In this document: piece by piece, positions 15,712-25,591 of the stretch
How the letters are laid out: every line of letters begins with the position of its first letter
Position numbering within the stretch: position 1 is the stretch's first letter
NCBI RefSeq assembly: GCF_014201415.1
Contig: NZ_JACHEH010000005.1
Location: 186,001-250,000 of the forward strand
DNA length: 64,000 bases
Reading direction: 5' to 3'
Source of the DNA: Chelatococcus composti
GTDB taxonomy: Bacteria; Pseudomonadota; Alphaproteobacteria; Rhizobiales; Beijerinckiaceae
Position numbers and translations under genes: made by a program
Notes under the pieces: model-generated
What the model saw: only the letters and a program-made list of their open reading frames with translations
Told to the model about the DNA's origin: nothing
The model's database searches: none

Positions 15712-17928
15712 TCAGTTCGTCGTCAGCACGCGGATGGGGCCGGAGCGGCTGAGCACCTCGACGACAACCTGGGCGCGCGACCGCCTGAGGGCGATGTCGA
15801 CCGTGCCGCCGGCGAGCGACAGCCGCCGCAGGGTGACATGGTCGAGGAAGTCCGGCAGCACCGGATGGTCGAAGGTGATCTTCAGGCCCTCCGGATCGAA
15901 CCCGAGGCCGAGACAGGACTGCAGCAGGGACAGCGGCGCCGCTGAGGCCCAGGCCTGCGGCGAGCAGGCGACAGGATAGAAGGTCGGTCCCTGTGTACGC
16001 TGGCGCGCGAAGCCGCAGAACAGCTCGGGCAGGCGCCGCATCTCGATGTAGGTGGATGCCTCGAACAGCCCCTGGAACAGGCGCGCCGCTGCCGTGCGAT
16101 AGCCGTAGCGCGCGAAGCCGGCGGCGATCAGCGCATTGTCGTGCGGCCAGACCGAACCGTTATGGTAGCTCATCGGATTGTAGCGCGCCTCGGTGTCGGC
16201 AATGGTCCGCACGCCCCAGCCGCAATAGGAGGAGCTGCTCATCAGCGTGTGCACCACCGCCGCCGCACGCTTGGGCTCGGCGAGCCCGGTATAGAGGACG
16301 TGGCCCGCGTTGGACGACCGCACGCGGCACGGGCGCTTGGCGCCGTCGAGGGCCAGCACGTAGGTGCCGAGCGCCGCGTCAAAGAAGGCCTCGTCGAACC
16401 GGCGGCGCAGGTCCTCGGCCCTGTTGTTGAAGGCCTGGGCCTCCTTCGGGCGGTTCAGGCGATGCAGCAACGAGGCGGCGGCCCGCCAGGCGCCATAGAC
16501 ATAGGCCTGCACCTCGGCAAGCGCGATGGGCCCCTCCGCGATGCTCCCGTCCTCGTGGAAGACGGAATCGTGGCTGTCCTTCCAGCCCTGGTTGACGAGC
16601 CCCTCGTCGCTGCGCCGGCCATATTCGACGAAGCCGTCGCCGTCCCTGTCGCCGTAGTTGTCGATCCAGCCGAGAGCCGCCTCGATGTTCGGCCACAGGT
16701 GCTCGATGGTGGCAACGTCGCCGGTGCGCTTCAGGTAGGCGCCGGCGAGCATGACGAACAGCGGTGTCGAGTCGATGCTGCCGTAGTAGCGGCGGAAGGG
16801 CACCTCGCCGAGTTCGGCCATCTCGCCGTGACGCACCTCGTGCAGGATCTTGCCGGGCTCCGCGTCGGCGAGCGGGTCCGAGGTTGTCGCCTGGTTGGCG
16901 GCGAGATAGCCGAGCACGCCCGCGGCAATCGTCGGATCGAGCCACAGCGTGCACAGCGCGGTGATGAGCGCGTCGCGGCCGAAGACTGTACTGAACCACG
17001 GGATGCCGGCATAGGGATAGGGGCCCTGCGGCGTGTCCGTGAGGAGCATATACAGATCAGAGACGCTGCGGCGCACCGCCTCGTTGAAGATGTCGTTCGA
17101 TGTGGTGATGGAGGCTGCGCGCGCGGCGGACTGGCGCAGCGCGCGCCGGGCATCGCGCAGGGCGCTGAAGAAGGCGCGCCGCGGAGGCTGGTTGCCGCCC
17201 TCGAAGCCGCAGTTGATCTCGAGGAACAGCGAGACGCTCTCCCGCGGCTGCAGCTCGAGGATGAAGATCGCCGAGCTGCCGGACAGCCGCGCCGGGGCCG
17301 GGTCGAAGGCGATCGTCGTGGCGCGACGGAGCCCGTCGAGGCCGGTGTAGGACAGCACCACCCGGTTGTCGCCGATCTCGGCCGGATGGTGTGCGCCGCG
17401 CCTTTCACGCTGCGAGCCGCGCACCTCGAAGAGGTCGGCGAAGTCGGCGGCGAAGGCGATCTCGATCGAGACGCGCCGCTTCTCCGCATCGAAGTTGCGC
17501 AGCACCAGCCGCTCGAAGCAGCCGCCGTTCCACAGGAAGCGTGACCTGCGCAGATGGATGAGGTCGTGCCCGAGGACGAGCTGGCCCTTCTCGTCGAACA
17601 GGTCGGGATTGGTCAGGTCGCAGGTGAGGGTCGCGTTGTCGTCGCGCAGGGTCGAGCTCAGCAGCATCGGCCGCGCGCCGTTGATGGTGAGGTAGAGATG
17701 TGAAAGATGCCGGGTGTCGCGGTGGAAGATGCCCTCCGGGCTGCCGGGCCCGGAGAGGGCGTCGCCGTTGTGGTCGAACACGGCGAAGGTGTCGCCGTGC
17801 TTCAGGGTGCGCGGCCGCCGCTCCTGCAGTGAGGCGGAGGCCGGAATGTAGAACTGCGCGATCTGCGCTGTTCCAGGCCCGGAGGGAGCCGGTGCGTGCG
17901 GGACAGCTTCGGCGCCGATCGTCTGCAT
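15712..17928 (-). CDS. Amylo-alpha-1,6-glucosidase / glycogen debranching-type protein
   Basis: 738-residue protein. The N-terminal 240 residues form the beta-rich glycogen-debranching N-terminal domain (TLKHGDTFAVFDHNGDALSG, GIFHRDTRHLSHL), and residues from about 290 form an alpha/alpha barrel (GIPWFSTVFGRDALITAL, VEYGRRSDEGLVNQGWKDSHDS, MSYHNGSVWPHDNALIAAG). The acidic residues in GRDALI, GWKDS and VWPHDN fit the catalytic cleft of MGH1/GH15-like glucosidases. Probably trims or debranches an alpha-glucan or a glucosylated small molecule. ATG 17928 avoids overlap with the upstream gene; a GTG at 18009 is the alternative. It forms a pair with the upstream GT4 gene. Confidence 0.85.
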   Translation of the reverse strand: MQTIGAEAVPHAPAPSGPGTAQIAQFYIPASASLQERRPRTLKHGDTFAVFDHNGDALSGPGSPEGIFHRDTRHLSHLYLTINGARPMLLSSTLRDDNATLTCDLTNPDLFDEKGQLVLGHDLIHLRRSRFLWNGGCFERLVLRNFDAEKRRVSIEIAFAADFADLFEVRGSQRERRGAHHPAEIGDNRVVLSYTGLDGLRRATTIAFDPAPARLSGSSAIFILELQPRESVSLFLEINCGFEGGNQPPRRAFFSALRDARRALRQSAARAASITTSNDIFNEAVRRSVSDLYMLLTDTPQGPYPYAGIPWFSTVFGRDALITALCTLWLDPTIAAGVLGYLAANQATTSDPLADAEPGKILHEVRHGEMAELGEVPFRRYYGSIDSTPLFVMLAGAYLKRTGDVATIEHLWPNIEAALGWIDNYGDRDGDGFVEYGRRSDEGLVNQGWKDSHDSVFHEDGSIAEGPIALAEVQAYVYGAWRAAASLLHRLNRPKEAQAFNNRAEDLRRRFDEAFFDAALGTYVLALDGAKRPCRVRSSNAGHVLYTGLAEPKRAAAVVHTLMSSSSYCGWGVRTIADTEARYNPMSYHNGSVWPHDNALIAAGFARYGYRTAAARLFQGLFEASTYIEMRRLPELFCGFARQRTQGPTFYPVACSPQAWASAAPLSLLQSCLGLGFDPEGLKITFDHPVLPDFLDHVTLRRLSLAGGTVDIALRRSRAQVVVEVLSRSGPIRVLTTN

Positions 17929-17977
17929 GTCGCAAATCCCGTGCTCGTCGGCCGGAGGAGCGGTGGCCGCGCTGCCC

Positions 17978-19069
17978 TCAGGCGAAGGCCTGCCGGCCGG
18001 CTTCGCCACCCGCGATGTAGAGGCGTGGCGGATGGGTGCCGACCCCTGGCAGCGAGCGGTAGATCTTGACGTAGTCCTCGGCCATGCGCTCCACCGTGAA
18101 GCGCCGTTCGAAGGCGGCTCTCACCGCCGACCGGTGGATGTCGCCGAGCCGGCCGACGGCCGCGACGGCCTCGTCGAGGCTGTTGACGATGAAGCCGGAA
18201 ACGCCGTGCTCGATGACCTCCGGCACCGAGCCGCGGCGCATCGCAATGACGGGTGTGCCGCAGGCCATGGCCTCGATCATAACGAGGCCGAAGGGCTCGG
18301 GCCAGTCGATCGGGAAAAGGAGGGCGGCGGCATTGCCGAGGAACTCCGCCTTCTCGGCATCACCGATCTCGCCGATGTAGGAGACGTTCGGCGTCGCCGC
18401 GACCATCGGCTCGATCTTCTCGCGCCAGTAGGCCTCGTCGACCTTGTCCACCTTGGCAGCCATCTTCAGCGGCAGGCCGGTGCGCGCTGCGATTTCGATG
18501 GCGAGGTCCGGCCCCTTTTCGGGCGAGATGCGCCCGAGGAAGGCCAGATAGCCGCCCTCCGGGCGCGCCTTGAAGGGCAAGAGATCGCGCGGCAGGCCGT
18601 GGTGGACCGTGCCGACCCAGTTGACCGGCGGCATCGGCTTGCGCTGGTCCTCCGAAATCGAGACGAGCGGGATGTCCGGAAAGGCGGCGTAGAAGGGCTT
18701 CAGATCCGGCAGGTCGAGCCGGCCGTGCAGCGTCGTAACCGTGCGGTCGGCGAAGTCGCGGATCAGCGGGAAGTGCAGCATGTCGATGTGGAAGTGCAGC
18801 ACGTCGAACCGGTCGGCCAGCGCACGCACGCGGTCCAGCATCGCCACGTGATAGGGGACATGGTCGCGCACGGCCGGGTTGAGCCGCAGGGCGATGTCGG
18901 AACATTTGACGAGCTCGGCGCTCGTGCGGCTGTCGCCGCTGGCAAAGAGCGCTACCTCATGTCCCTGGCGGACGAGCTCTTCCGTCAAATAGGAGACGAT
19001 ACGCTCGGTGCCGCCATAGAGCCGTGGCGGGCAGCTTTCCGCGAGCGGTGCGATCTGGGCAATCTTCAT
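17978..19069 (-). CDS. GT4 family glycosyltransferase
   Basis: 363-residue GT-B fold enzyme. The N-terminal acceptor domain begins MKIAQIAPLAESCPPRLYGGTERIVSYLTEELVRQGH; the C-terminal GT4 domain holds YLAFLGRISPEKGPDLAIEIA and the nucleotide-sugar site PEPFGLVMIEAMACGTPVIA with the E-x7-E pattern. It transfers a sugar, likely a hexose from a nucleotide donor, to an unknown acceptor. GAGG precedes the ATG. Pairing with a debranching-type glucosidase 49 bases downstream recurs in Hyphomicrobiales and suggests a shared glucan or glycoside pathway. Confidence 0.87.
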   Translation of the reverse strand: MKIAQIAPLAESCPPRLYGGTERIVSYLTEELVRQGHEVALFASGDSRTSAELVKCSDIALRLNPAVRDHVPYHVAMLDRVRALADRFDVLHFHIDMLHFPLIRDFADRTVTTLHGRLDLPDLKPFYAAFPDIPLVSISEDQRKPMPPVNWVGTVHHGLPRDLLPFKARPEGGYLAFLGRISPEKGPDLAIEIAARTGLPLKMAAKVDKVDEAYWREKIEPMVAATPNVSYIGEIGDAEKAEFLGNAAALLFPIDWPEPFGLVMIEAMACGTPVIAMRRGSVPEVIEHGVSGFIVNSLDEAVAAVGRLGDIHRSAVRAAFERRFTVERMAEDYVKIYRSLPGVGTHPPRLYIAGGEAGRQAFA

Positions 19070-19529
19070 CGGCAAGACCTCCTCATGCGAGCGAAGCATC
19101 GACAATGAACCGCGCAGCTTCGACGCCTGCGCATCAGCCGTCCCTGCGGGGCACGGCGGGTCTGAGCGCTGGAAGGCCTCGACTACGGTCCGGGGCCCCA
19201 ACAGCGCCGGAAGTCGAACGTTCCCGGCACAGCCGGCCGAAAAGGCCCGGGTGCCGCAGACGGGCAAGATTTCGTTCCATGTTGTGGCAAATCGTGGGCG
19301 GAAACACGGCGGGCGCACCTTGGCCGGTCGTCGGCAGTCGCCGATTGCCATGCAACCATACATGGTGCGCATTGAGTGATACATCAACAGGATGCAGCAT
19401 CCGGGCGCATCAGAGTTCTTGTTCCGTCCTGGAGAGGCTTTTGCGCGAAGCGCCGGCCTCCTTGTCCTCGATTGCCCGGTTGACGCGATGTTGCAGCAGC
19501 TTCCAAAGGGGCGTCGTCCAGTCGTCGCA
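19070..19529. other. 460-bp gap with no supported gene
   Basis: Divergent spacer between the GT4 gene and the broken sugar transferase gene. Open frames here lack family resemblance. The only structure noticed is CCATACATGG at 19356-19365, a ten-base palindrome of uncertain meaning. Promoters for both neighbours presumably lie here. Confidence 0.5.
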
Positions 19530-20926
19530 ATGCGGCTCGGCACAGCCACGTCGAAGCGCCGGACGACGGGCATGGACAGGCTGCTGCTCGCCGTCCTGTT
19601 CGCGCTTTTCGACTTCTGGGCGCTGTTCGTTACGGCGAGCGTGCTGCTGCGGGAGGCAGGGCCTGGTGGCCGGCGGCACCCTATCGGGCGGACGTGGCGC
19701 TTGTCTTCTGTGCCGCCGTGGCGAGCGCCACAGTGGTCCTGGTCTTCGGGCGCCGCGGCTATGAGATGCCCGGTCTGACGGATGCCGGCGCGACGGCGAT
19801 GCGCCGCCGTATCTGGCTCGGCGTGATGATGGTCGCTGCCGTCGTCGCCTTTCCCACCGGGCTCGGCGACGGCCTCTCGCCCGCGGCCGTCTGTATTGTT
19901 GGTCTTGTCGGCCTCGGTGTCGTTTCGCTGACCGGCCGGCTGTTCCTTGCGGCCGCCCGATTCGCGCTGCTGTCGGGCTATCTCGGTCCCAGCCGCATCC
20001 TGCTCGTGGGAGATCGGGCGTGCATGACCAGCGCGACCAAGGCGCTTGATACCGATGCCCTCGGCCTCGAGGTGGTGGGTCATGTCGATGCGGCGCTGTT
20101 CGACGCCGGCCCCGCCTGTCGGGCGAGCGTGCTCGATTTTGCGAGGCAGCAGGGGGTGGAAGAGGTCTTTATCGCCCTGCCGTGGAGCGACGACGCGCGT
20201 ATCGTCCGAATCCTGCGTGACCTCGCGGAGCTGCCCGTCGCGGTGCATCTCTGTCCAGACCGGATCGGCGGGCGCTTTCCCCCGTCCAGGCTACGGCTAC
20301 TCGGCGGTCGCGCCTTCATGCAGCTCGCACACGCGCCGCTTGACGGCAACAGGGCCGCGCTCAAGCGCTGCTTCGACGTGGCGGTGGCGGCCACCGCGCT
20401 CGTGGTTCTGGCGCCCCTGCTCGTTGTCATCGCGATGGCGGTGCGCCTCGATACTCCCGGCCCTGCATTGTCGCGGCAACGGTGCTAGGGTTTCACCGGC
20501 GCGAGCTTCGTCGTCTACAGATTCCGCACGACGACGGCGGAAGGCCGCGACGCGCATGCCCGCCGGCGCGCTCCGCGCACGACGCGGATCGGCCGCTGGC
20601 TGCTCCGGACGAAACTGGACCGGGTGCCCCAGCTCTACAACGTCCTGCGCGGGGATATGTCGCTGGTCGGGCCGCGGCCCCTGGCGCTCGTCCGTGACGA
20701 CGGTCGCGTGGTCTCCATCGGGTCCTATCCGCTGCGGCATATCTTCCGGCCCGGCATTGCCGGCTGGGCTCAGGTCAACGGCTGCCGTGACGAGGCATAT
20801 TCGCCCGAGGCGATGCGGCGACGGGTGGACCTCGATCTCGCCTATGCCGGCAACTGGTCCTTCGGGCTGGACCTGACGATCCTGCGCATGGCGTTCACGC
20901 AGGCCTGGTTCCGCGGCGCGTCCTGA
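19530..20926 (+). pseudogene. Broken polyprenyl-phosphate sugar phosphotransferase
   Basis: Resembles the WcaJ/ExoY-type enzymes that start exopolysaccharide repeat units by moving hexose-1-phosphate to undecaprenyl phosphate. Two lesions are visible. Near 19655-19664 the frame shifts: MDRLLLAVLFALFDFWALF in one frame continues as WWPAAPYRADVALVFC in another. At 20486-20488 an in-frame TAG interrupts the conserved core, between GPALSRQRC and GFTGASFVVYRFRT; the frame then continues unbroken through LYNVLRGDMSLVGPRP to the end. In addition the usual LDE-PQL motif reads LDRVPQL, losing a conserved acidic residue. Three separate faults make real inactivation likelier than one sequencing error. 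Confidence 0.75.
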
Positions 20927-20957
20927 CGCCGGTGCGGGCCGATGTGACCGGTCCGCC

Positions 20958-21752
20958 TCAGGCCGCCACGGCCTCGGCGGCCCATGGAAAGGGCGCGACC
21001 GCCGGCGCGGCGCCGCGGCGCACGGTGATGTAGGACCCGCGGGGCACCGCCTGCCAGTGCGCGCCACCCCGGTCGACTGGCCCTGACGCCACCGTTACCG
21101 CTCCCGGCCGTTGGTTGAAATAGAGGCTCGCCGGCCGGTCGTCACAGGCGAGGCGGAAACAGTACATCGTCTCGCCATTTGTCAGCGCGGCGGTGAAGCG
21201 GAGCGGCTCGTCGATGTCCGCCTCGCGCATCAGGGCCTTGGTGAAGCCGAGCGTCGTGGCGACCGCCTCCGGCGGTGTGCTGCCCTTTTCCACCTCCGCC
21301 AGGATGAGCAGGAAGAGCACCTCCGAGTCGGTTGTGCCCTGCCGCGCGTGGTAGAGCGCATCGGGCAGGGCCTGCTCGAGCCGCCGCTTGATGCGCGGAT
21401 AGCCGCCGATCTGTCCGTTATGCATGAACATCCAGCGGTCGTAGGCAAAGGGATGGCAGTTGGCCCGGCTGGTCACGGTGCCGGTCGCCGCCCGCACATG
21501 GGCAAAGAAATGGCCGGAGCGCACCTGCGTACAGACGGAGCGCAGGTTCTCGTCTGACCAGGCCGGCCGCAGGTCCCGGAACAGGCCGGGCGTCTCGCGC
21601 TCGCCATACCAGCCGATGCCGAAGCCGTCGCCGTTGGTCGCGGTCTTGCACTCGGCCGCATGCAGCGATTGGTGGACCAGCGAATGTTCCGATGCGCACA
21701 CGAGTGTCTCGAGGAAGATCGGGTCTCCCAGATAGGCGAGAAAGCGACACAT
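20958..21752 (-). CDS. Class II glutamine amidotransferase (YafJ-like)
   Basis: 264-residue protein starting MCRFLAYLG, with Cys2 as the N-terminal nucleophile exposed after Met removal. NGDGFGIGWY, FFAHVRAATGTV, NCHPFAYDRWMFMHNGQIGGY and GTTDSEVLFLLIL follow the YafJ/EgtC branch of Ntn-type glutamine amidotransferases. It hydrolyses glutamine or a gamma-glutamyl bond; the acceptor partner is unknown because no ergothioneine genes are nearby. The start at 21752 is fixed by the essential Cys2. Confidence 0.9.
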   Translation of the reverse strand: MCRFLAYLGDPIFLETLVCASEHSLVHQSLHAAECKTATNGDGFGIGWYGERETPGLFRDLRPAWSDENLRSVCTQVRSGHFFAHVRAATGTVTSRANCHPFAYDRWMFMHNGQIGGYPRIKRRLEQALPDALYHARQGTTDSEVLFLLILAEVEKGSTPPEAVATTLGFTKALMREADIDEPLRFTAALTNGETMYCFRLACDDRPASLYFNQRPGAVTVASGPVDRGGAHWQAVPRGSYITVRRGAAPAVAPFPWAAEAVAA

Positions 21753-22083
21753 CGAAGGCCTCACCGAGAAGACGGGCCGGAAACACGCAGCGTATCCACT
21801 GGAATCGCGCCTGCCTTCTCCCGTCAAGGGGCAGACTCCGCGCACTGTGCGGCGTCGCACGCGCGGCGCGCGGCAGGGCCAGCTCCTTGCTCGATCGTGT
21901 GTCTTGCGCGTCACCCCCGTGCATGGTGAGCTTGCGAGGTAACGTGGCGCCATCCGGACTGCGGATCGAGTTGACAGACCGTGCAACCGCTGGTTACGTC
22001 ACGGCACATAAATCGGTTAGATCGCGGCGCTGCCGCGCGGCTAAGACCCCGGCCTACGGGGCTCTCGTCAAGGGAGTGAAACG
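21753..22083 (+). promoter_or_regulatory. 331-bp divergent spacer, promoter of sugar ABC operon
   Basis: No gene is supported here. TTGACA at 21971-21976 is a perfect -35 hexamer; 17 bases later TTACGT (21994-21999) is a weak -10. It would lie about 85 bases before the binding-protein start. No clear operator palindrome was found. Confidence 0.35.
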
Positions 22084-23097
22084 ATGAAGATCGCAAAGTT
22101 GCTGCTTGCCTCGGCCGCGCTTGCCGGGTTTCTGGGTGCGTCGCAGGCTGTCGCCGACACGTCGGGCAAAAAGATCGCTCTGTCCAACAACTACGCCGGC
22201 AACTCCTGGCGTCAGGCCATGCTGAAAAGCTGGGAGAAGGTCACGTCCAAGGCGGTCGCCGACAAGATTGTGGCCGCGGCGGATGCCTTCACCACCGCCG
22301 AGAACCAGGCCACCGAGCAGGCGGCGCAGATCCAGAACCTGATTCTCCAGGGCTATGACGCCATTGTCATCAACGCTGCTTCGCCGACGGCGCTCAATGG
22401 CGCGGTGAAGGAAGCCTGCGATGCCGGCATCGTGGTCGTGTCCTTCGACGGCATCGTCACCGAACCGTGCGCGTGGCGCATCGCGGTCGACTTCAAGAAG
22501 ATGGGTTCGGACCAGCTCGACTATCTCGCCCAGCGCCTGCCCGAGGGCGGCAACGTGCTGGAGATCCGCGGCCTGGCCGGCGTCTCCGTGGACGAGGAGA
22601 TCCACGCGGGCATCGTCGCGGGCGTCTCCAAGCACCCGCAGTTCAAGATCGTCGGCTCGGTCAATGGCGACTGGGCGCAGACCGTGGCGCAGAAGGCGGT
22701 GGCCGGCATCCTGCCGAGCCTGCCGGAAATTGCCGCCGTCGTGACCCAGGGCGGTGACGGCTATGGCGCGGCGGAAGCCTTCAAGGCGGCCGGACGTCCG
22801 ACGCCCATCATCATCATGGGCAACCGCCACGACGAGCTGACCTGGTGGAAGGAGCAGAAGGACAAGAACGGTTACGAGACCATGTCCGTCTCCATCGCGC
22901 CGGGCGTCTCCACGCTTGCCTTCTGGGTGGCGCAGCAGATCCTCGATGGCCAGGATGTGCCGAAGGATCTGGTCGTGCCCTTCCTGCGCATCGACCAGGA
23001 CAATCTCGAGGCCGCGCTCGCGGCGACCGAGCCGGGCGGCGTGGCCAACAAGGAGTACACGCTCGAGGAAGCCAAGGCCGTCATTGCCGGCAAGTAA
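22084..23097 (+). CDS. Ribose-type sugar ABC substrate-binding protein
   Basis: 337-residue periplasmic binding protein. Signal peptide [24 protein letters not shown], then a Peripla_BP_4 fold ([62 protein letters not shown]). The region [20 protein letters not shown] and the hinge segments fit the RbsB/XylF family. It delivers a sugar or sugar-like ligand to the downstream permeases; the ligand is not predictable. Followed by a strong hairpin and then the ATPase gene. Confidence 0.9.
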   Translation: MKIAKLLLASAALAGFLGASQAVADTSGKKIALSNNYAGNSWRQAMLKSWEKVTSKAVADKIVAAADAFTTAENQATEQAAQIQNLILQGYDAIVINAASPTALNGAVKEACDAGIVVVSFDGIVTEPCAWRIAVDFKKMGSDQLDYLAQRLPEGGNVLEIRGLAGVSVDEEIHAGIVAGVSKHPQFKIVGSVNGDWAQTVAQKAVAGILPSLPEIAAVVTQGGDGYGAAEAFKAAGRPTPIIIMGNRHDELTWWKEQKDKNGYETMSVSIAPGVSTLAFWVAQQILDGQDVPKDLVVPFLRIDQDNLEAALAATEPGGVANKEYTLEEAKAVIAGK

Positions 23098-23116
23098 GGC
23101 GACGGTCCGGATCGGA

Positions 23117-23141
23117 GCCGCCCGGCCATCTGCCGGGCGGC
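23117..23141 (+). terminator. Intra-operon hairpin after sugar-binding gene
   Basis: GCCGCCCGGC and GCCGGGCGGC form a perfect 10-bp stem with a CATCT loop, 20 bases after the binding-protein stop and 40 before the ATPase start. There is no proper T run, so partial termination or 3' end protection is more likely than full termination. Confidence 0.6.
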
Positions 23142-23180
23142 TTCCCGTCTCTCCCGGCCGGCAGCGCACAGGAAAGGTCC

Positions 23181-24653
23181 ATGGACGGACGGTCCGCTAC
23201 CATCGTCGCGCTCGAGGGGGTACGCAAGAGCTTCGGCGCCGTGCGTGCGCTTGCGGGCGTCGACCTCGAGGTCCGCGCCGGTGAGTGTCTCGGTCTCGTC
23301 GGCCACAACGGCGCCGGCAAGTCGACACTGATGCAGGTGCTGGCCGGCACCCTGGCTGCGGATGAGGGGCGCCTCGTCGTCGCGGGGGACGACATCACCG
23401 CGAGCGCCGGCGTGGCCGCAGCTCGTTCGCACGGCGTTGTCTGCGTCTTTCAGGAGCTTTCGCTCTGCCCCAACCTCACGGTGGCGGAGAATGCTCGCGT
23501 CATGCACCGCGCCTTCCGGGGCTTCGGGTGGCGCAAGCGCGCCGGCGCAGCCATGGTGGCGATGCTCGACGACATCTTCCCAGGCCACGGCATCGACCCG
23601 GCCGATGTGGTGGCGGACCTCTCCATCGCCCGCCGCCAGATGGTGGAGATCGCGCGCGCCTTTCTCGTGACCGACCAGCCGCTGCGTCTCGTCATCCTGG
23701 ACGAGCCGACCTCCTCGCTCGACCAGATCGTGGCGGAGCAGCTCATGGGCTTCGTGCGCCGCTTCGTGGCGAGGGGCGGCAGCGTCATCCTCATCTCGCA
23801 CCTGCTGGGCGAGATTCTCTCCACCTGCGATCGTGTGGTCGTCATGAAGGACGGCCGCGTCGTCGAGACGCGCCCCGCCAGGGACTTCACGCGCGAGAGT
23901 CTCGTGGCTGCCATGGGCTCCGTCGTGGCGCACGAGGAGGGGAGGTCCGTCGCTGCAACGGCGCGGCAGGCGGGCGAGACCGTGGTGGAGGCGCGTCCCC
24001 CGCGGCAGGCGGACGGGCGCAGTCTCAGCGCACGCCGGGGCGAGATCGTCGGCCTTGCGGGGCTCGCCGGACATGGCCAGACCGACCTTCTCGTGCGCAT
24101 CAATGCCGCTGCTCAGGGGCGCGAGCCCCATGCCCGGGTGGCCGGCGCCGTCGCCTTCGTCGCTGGCGACCGCCAGTCGGACGGCGTCTTCCCCCTGTGG
24201 AGCATTGCCGAGAACATCACGATCCGCTCCCTCGGCCGTCTGCGCCGGTTCGGGCTCATCGACCCGGCAGCCGAGGCCCGCATGGCCGAGGAGTGGCGCC
24301 AGCGCATCGCCATCCGCACGCCCGACATGGGCAACGGCATCCTCTCCCTGTCGGGCGGCAACCAGCAGAAGGCGCTGTTCGCGCGCGCGCTCGCCTCGGA
24401 GGCGGACATTGTCTTGATGGACGATCCCATGCGCGGCGTCGACGTCGGCACCAAGCAGGAAGTCTACGGCATGGTGCGGGCGGAGGCGGCGCGCGGGCGC
24501 ACCTTCCTCTGGTACACGACGGAGTTCGACGAGTTGCTCCACTGTGACCGCGTCTACGTCTTCCGCGCCGGCGTCATCGTCGCCGAGCTTGCCGCCGACG
24601 AGATCACGGAGGAGCGGGTGCTGCAGTCCTCCTTCGCCGAGGAGGCGGCATGA
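23181..24653 (+). CDS. Sugar ABC transporter ATPase (RbsA/MglA-like, two NBDs)
   Basis: 490-residue tandem ATPase. The first domain has Walker [10 protein letters not shown], the region [16 protein letters not shown], signature-like [16 protein letters not shown] and Walker [13 protein letters not shown]. The second has a degenerate Walker A ([10 protein letters not shown]), as is usual for RbsA-type proteins, plus [16 protein letters not shown] and [16 protein letters not shown]. It energises sugar import with the two following permeases. Its last bases overlap the next start. Confidence 0.9.
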   Translation: MDGRSATIVALEGVRKSFGAVRALAGVDLEVRAGECLGLVGHNGAGKSTLMQVLAGTLAADEGRLVVAGDDITASAGVAAARSHGVVCVFQELSLCPNLTVAENARVMHRAFRGFGWRKRAGAAMVAMLDDIFPGHGIDPADVVADLSIARRQMVEIARAFLVTDQPLRLVILDEPTSSLDQIVAEQLMGFVRRFVARGGSVILISHLLGEILSTCDRVVVMKDGRVVETRPARDFTRESLVAAMGSVVAHEEGRSVAATARQAGETVVEARPPRQADGRSLSARRGEIVGLAGLAGHGQTDLLVRINAAAQGREPHARVAGAVAFVAGDRQSDGVFPLWSIAENITIRSLGRLRRFGLIDPAAEARMAEEWRQRIAIRTPDMGNGILSLSGGNQQKALFARALASEADIVLMDDPMRGVDVGTKQEVYGMVRAEAARGRTFLWYTTEFDELLHCDRVYVFRAGVIVAELAADEITEERVLQSSFAEEAA

Positions 24654-25591
24654 GCGCGTTCGTGCCTTCGCCGCGGCTCGTCCGGGCGGCGCTGCCGGCG
24701 CTGTCGCTTGCCGCGCTGCTTGTCGCCATCTGGTTTGTCCAGCCGCGGGCCATCAGCTACTTCGGCTTCAACCTGATGCTGAACCTGGCGATGCCGATCG
24801 CTTTCGCGACCATTGCCCAGCTCTGCGTCATCACGGTCAACGATCTCGACCTGTCCATCGGCGCCTTCGTCAGCTTCGTCGCCTGCGTCGGCGCCACCTG
24901 GCTCAACGAGACGCCGCTGCTCGGCGCAGTGGTGCTCCTCGGCGCGGTTGCGGTCTATGCGCTTATCGGTGCCCTCATCCATCTGCGCAACCTGCCGTCG
25001 ATCGTGGTGACGCTCGGCATGTCCTTCTTCTGGCTGGGCTGCTCGGTGCTGCTCCTGCCCTCGCCCGGCGGCAGCGTGCCGGCCTGGCTCGCGGCGCTGG
25101 TGAAGTTCAGGACGCCCTTCGTGCCGTTCGCCATCCTCGTCAGCGCCGCCCTGGCGCTCATCGTCCATGTCGGCCTCATGCGCTCGGCCTGGGGGGCGAT
25201 CCTGCGTGGGGCGGGCGGCAACCCCGCCGCTGTGGCGCGGGCCGGCTGGTCTCTGCTGCGCACGAAGGTGACGATGTTCGCCCTCGCCGGCGTCTTCGGC
25301 GTTCTCAGCGGCCTGTCGCTCGTCGGTCTCACCACCTCGGCGGATGCCAACATCGCCATCCGCTACACGCTCCTGTCCATCGCTGGCGTTATCCTCGGCG
25401 GTGGCGAGTTCGTCGGCGGGCGCGTGTCGCCCGTCGGCGCGGTGCTGGGCGCGATGACGCTGACGCTCGCCGGCTCGCTCCTGTCCTTCCTGCGCATCTC
25501 GCCCGACTGGCAGATCGGCGCCCAGGGCGCCATCCTCATTGTGGTGCTGGCGCTGCGCGCCCTCGTCAACCGTCTCGAGCGGAGGCGCTGA
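24650..25591 (+). CDS. Sugar ABC permease 1 (RbsC-like)
   Basis: 313-residue inner-membrane protein of the BPD_transp_2 family with eight to ten hydrophobic segments. [31 protein letters not shown] is the RbsC signature (VNDLDLSIG), and [31 protein letters not shown] is the ATPase-contact loop. It pairs with the next permease as a heterodimeric channel. ATGA overlap with the upstream ATPase gene fixes the start. Confidence 0.88.
   Translation: MSAFVPSPRLVRAALPALSLAALLVAIWFVQPRAISYFGFNLMLNLAMPIAFATIAQLCVITVNDLDLSIGAFVSFVACVGATWLNETPLLGAVVLLGAVAVYALIGALIHLRNLPSIVVTLGMSFFWLGCSVLLLPSPGGSVPAWLAALVKFRTPFVPFAILVSAALALIVHVGLMRSAWGAILRGAGGNPAAVARAGWSLLRTKVTMFALAGVFGVLSGLSLVGLTTSADANIAIRYTLLSIAGVILGGGEFVGGRVSPVGAVLGAMTLTLAGSLLSFLRISPDWQIGAQGAILIVVLALRALVNRLERRR

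Noticed and set aside
17929-18009. Extended GTG start of the debranching-type glucosidase
   Set aside because: It would overlap the upstream GT4 gene and adds residues without family similarity or Shine-Dalgarno sequence.
20482-20926. Separate short sugar-transferase gene after the amber codon
   Set aside because: It is in the same frame as the upstream part and has no start of its own before the conserved core; better read as one broken gene.
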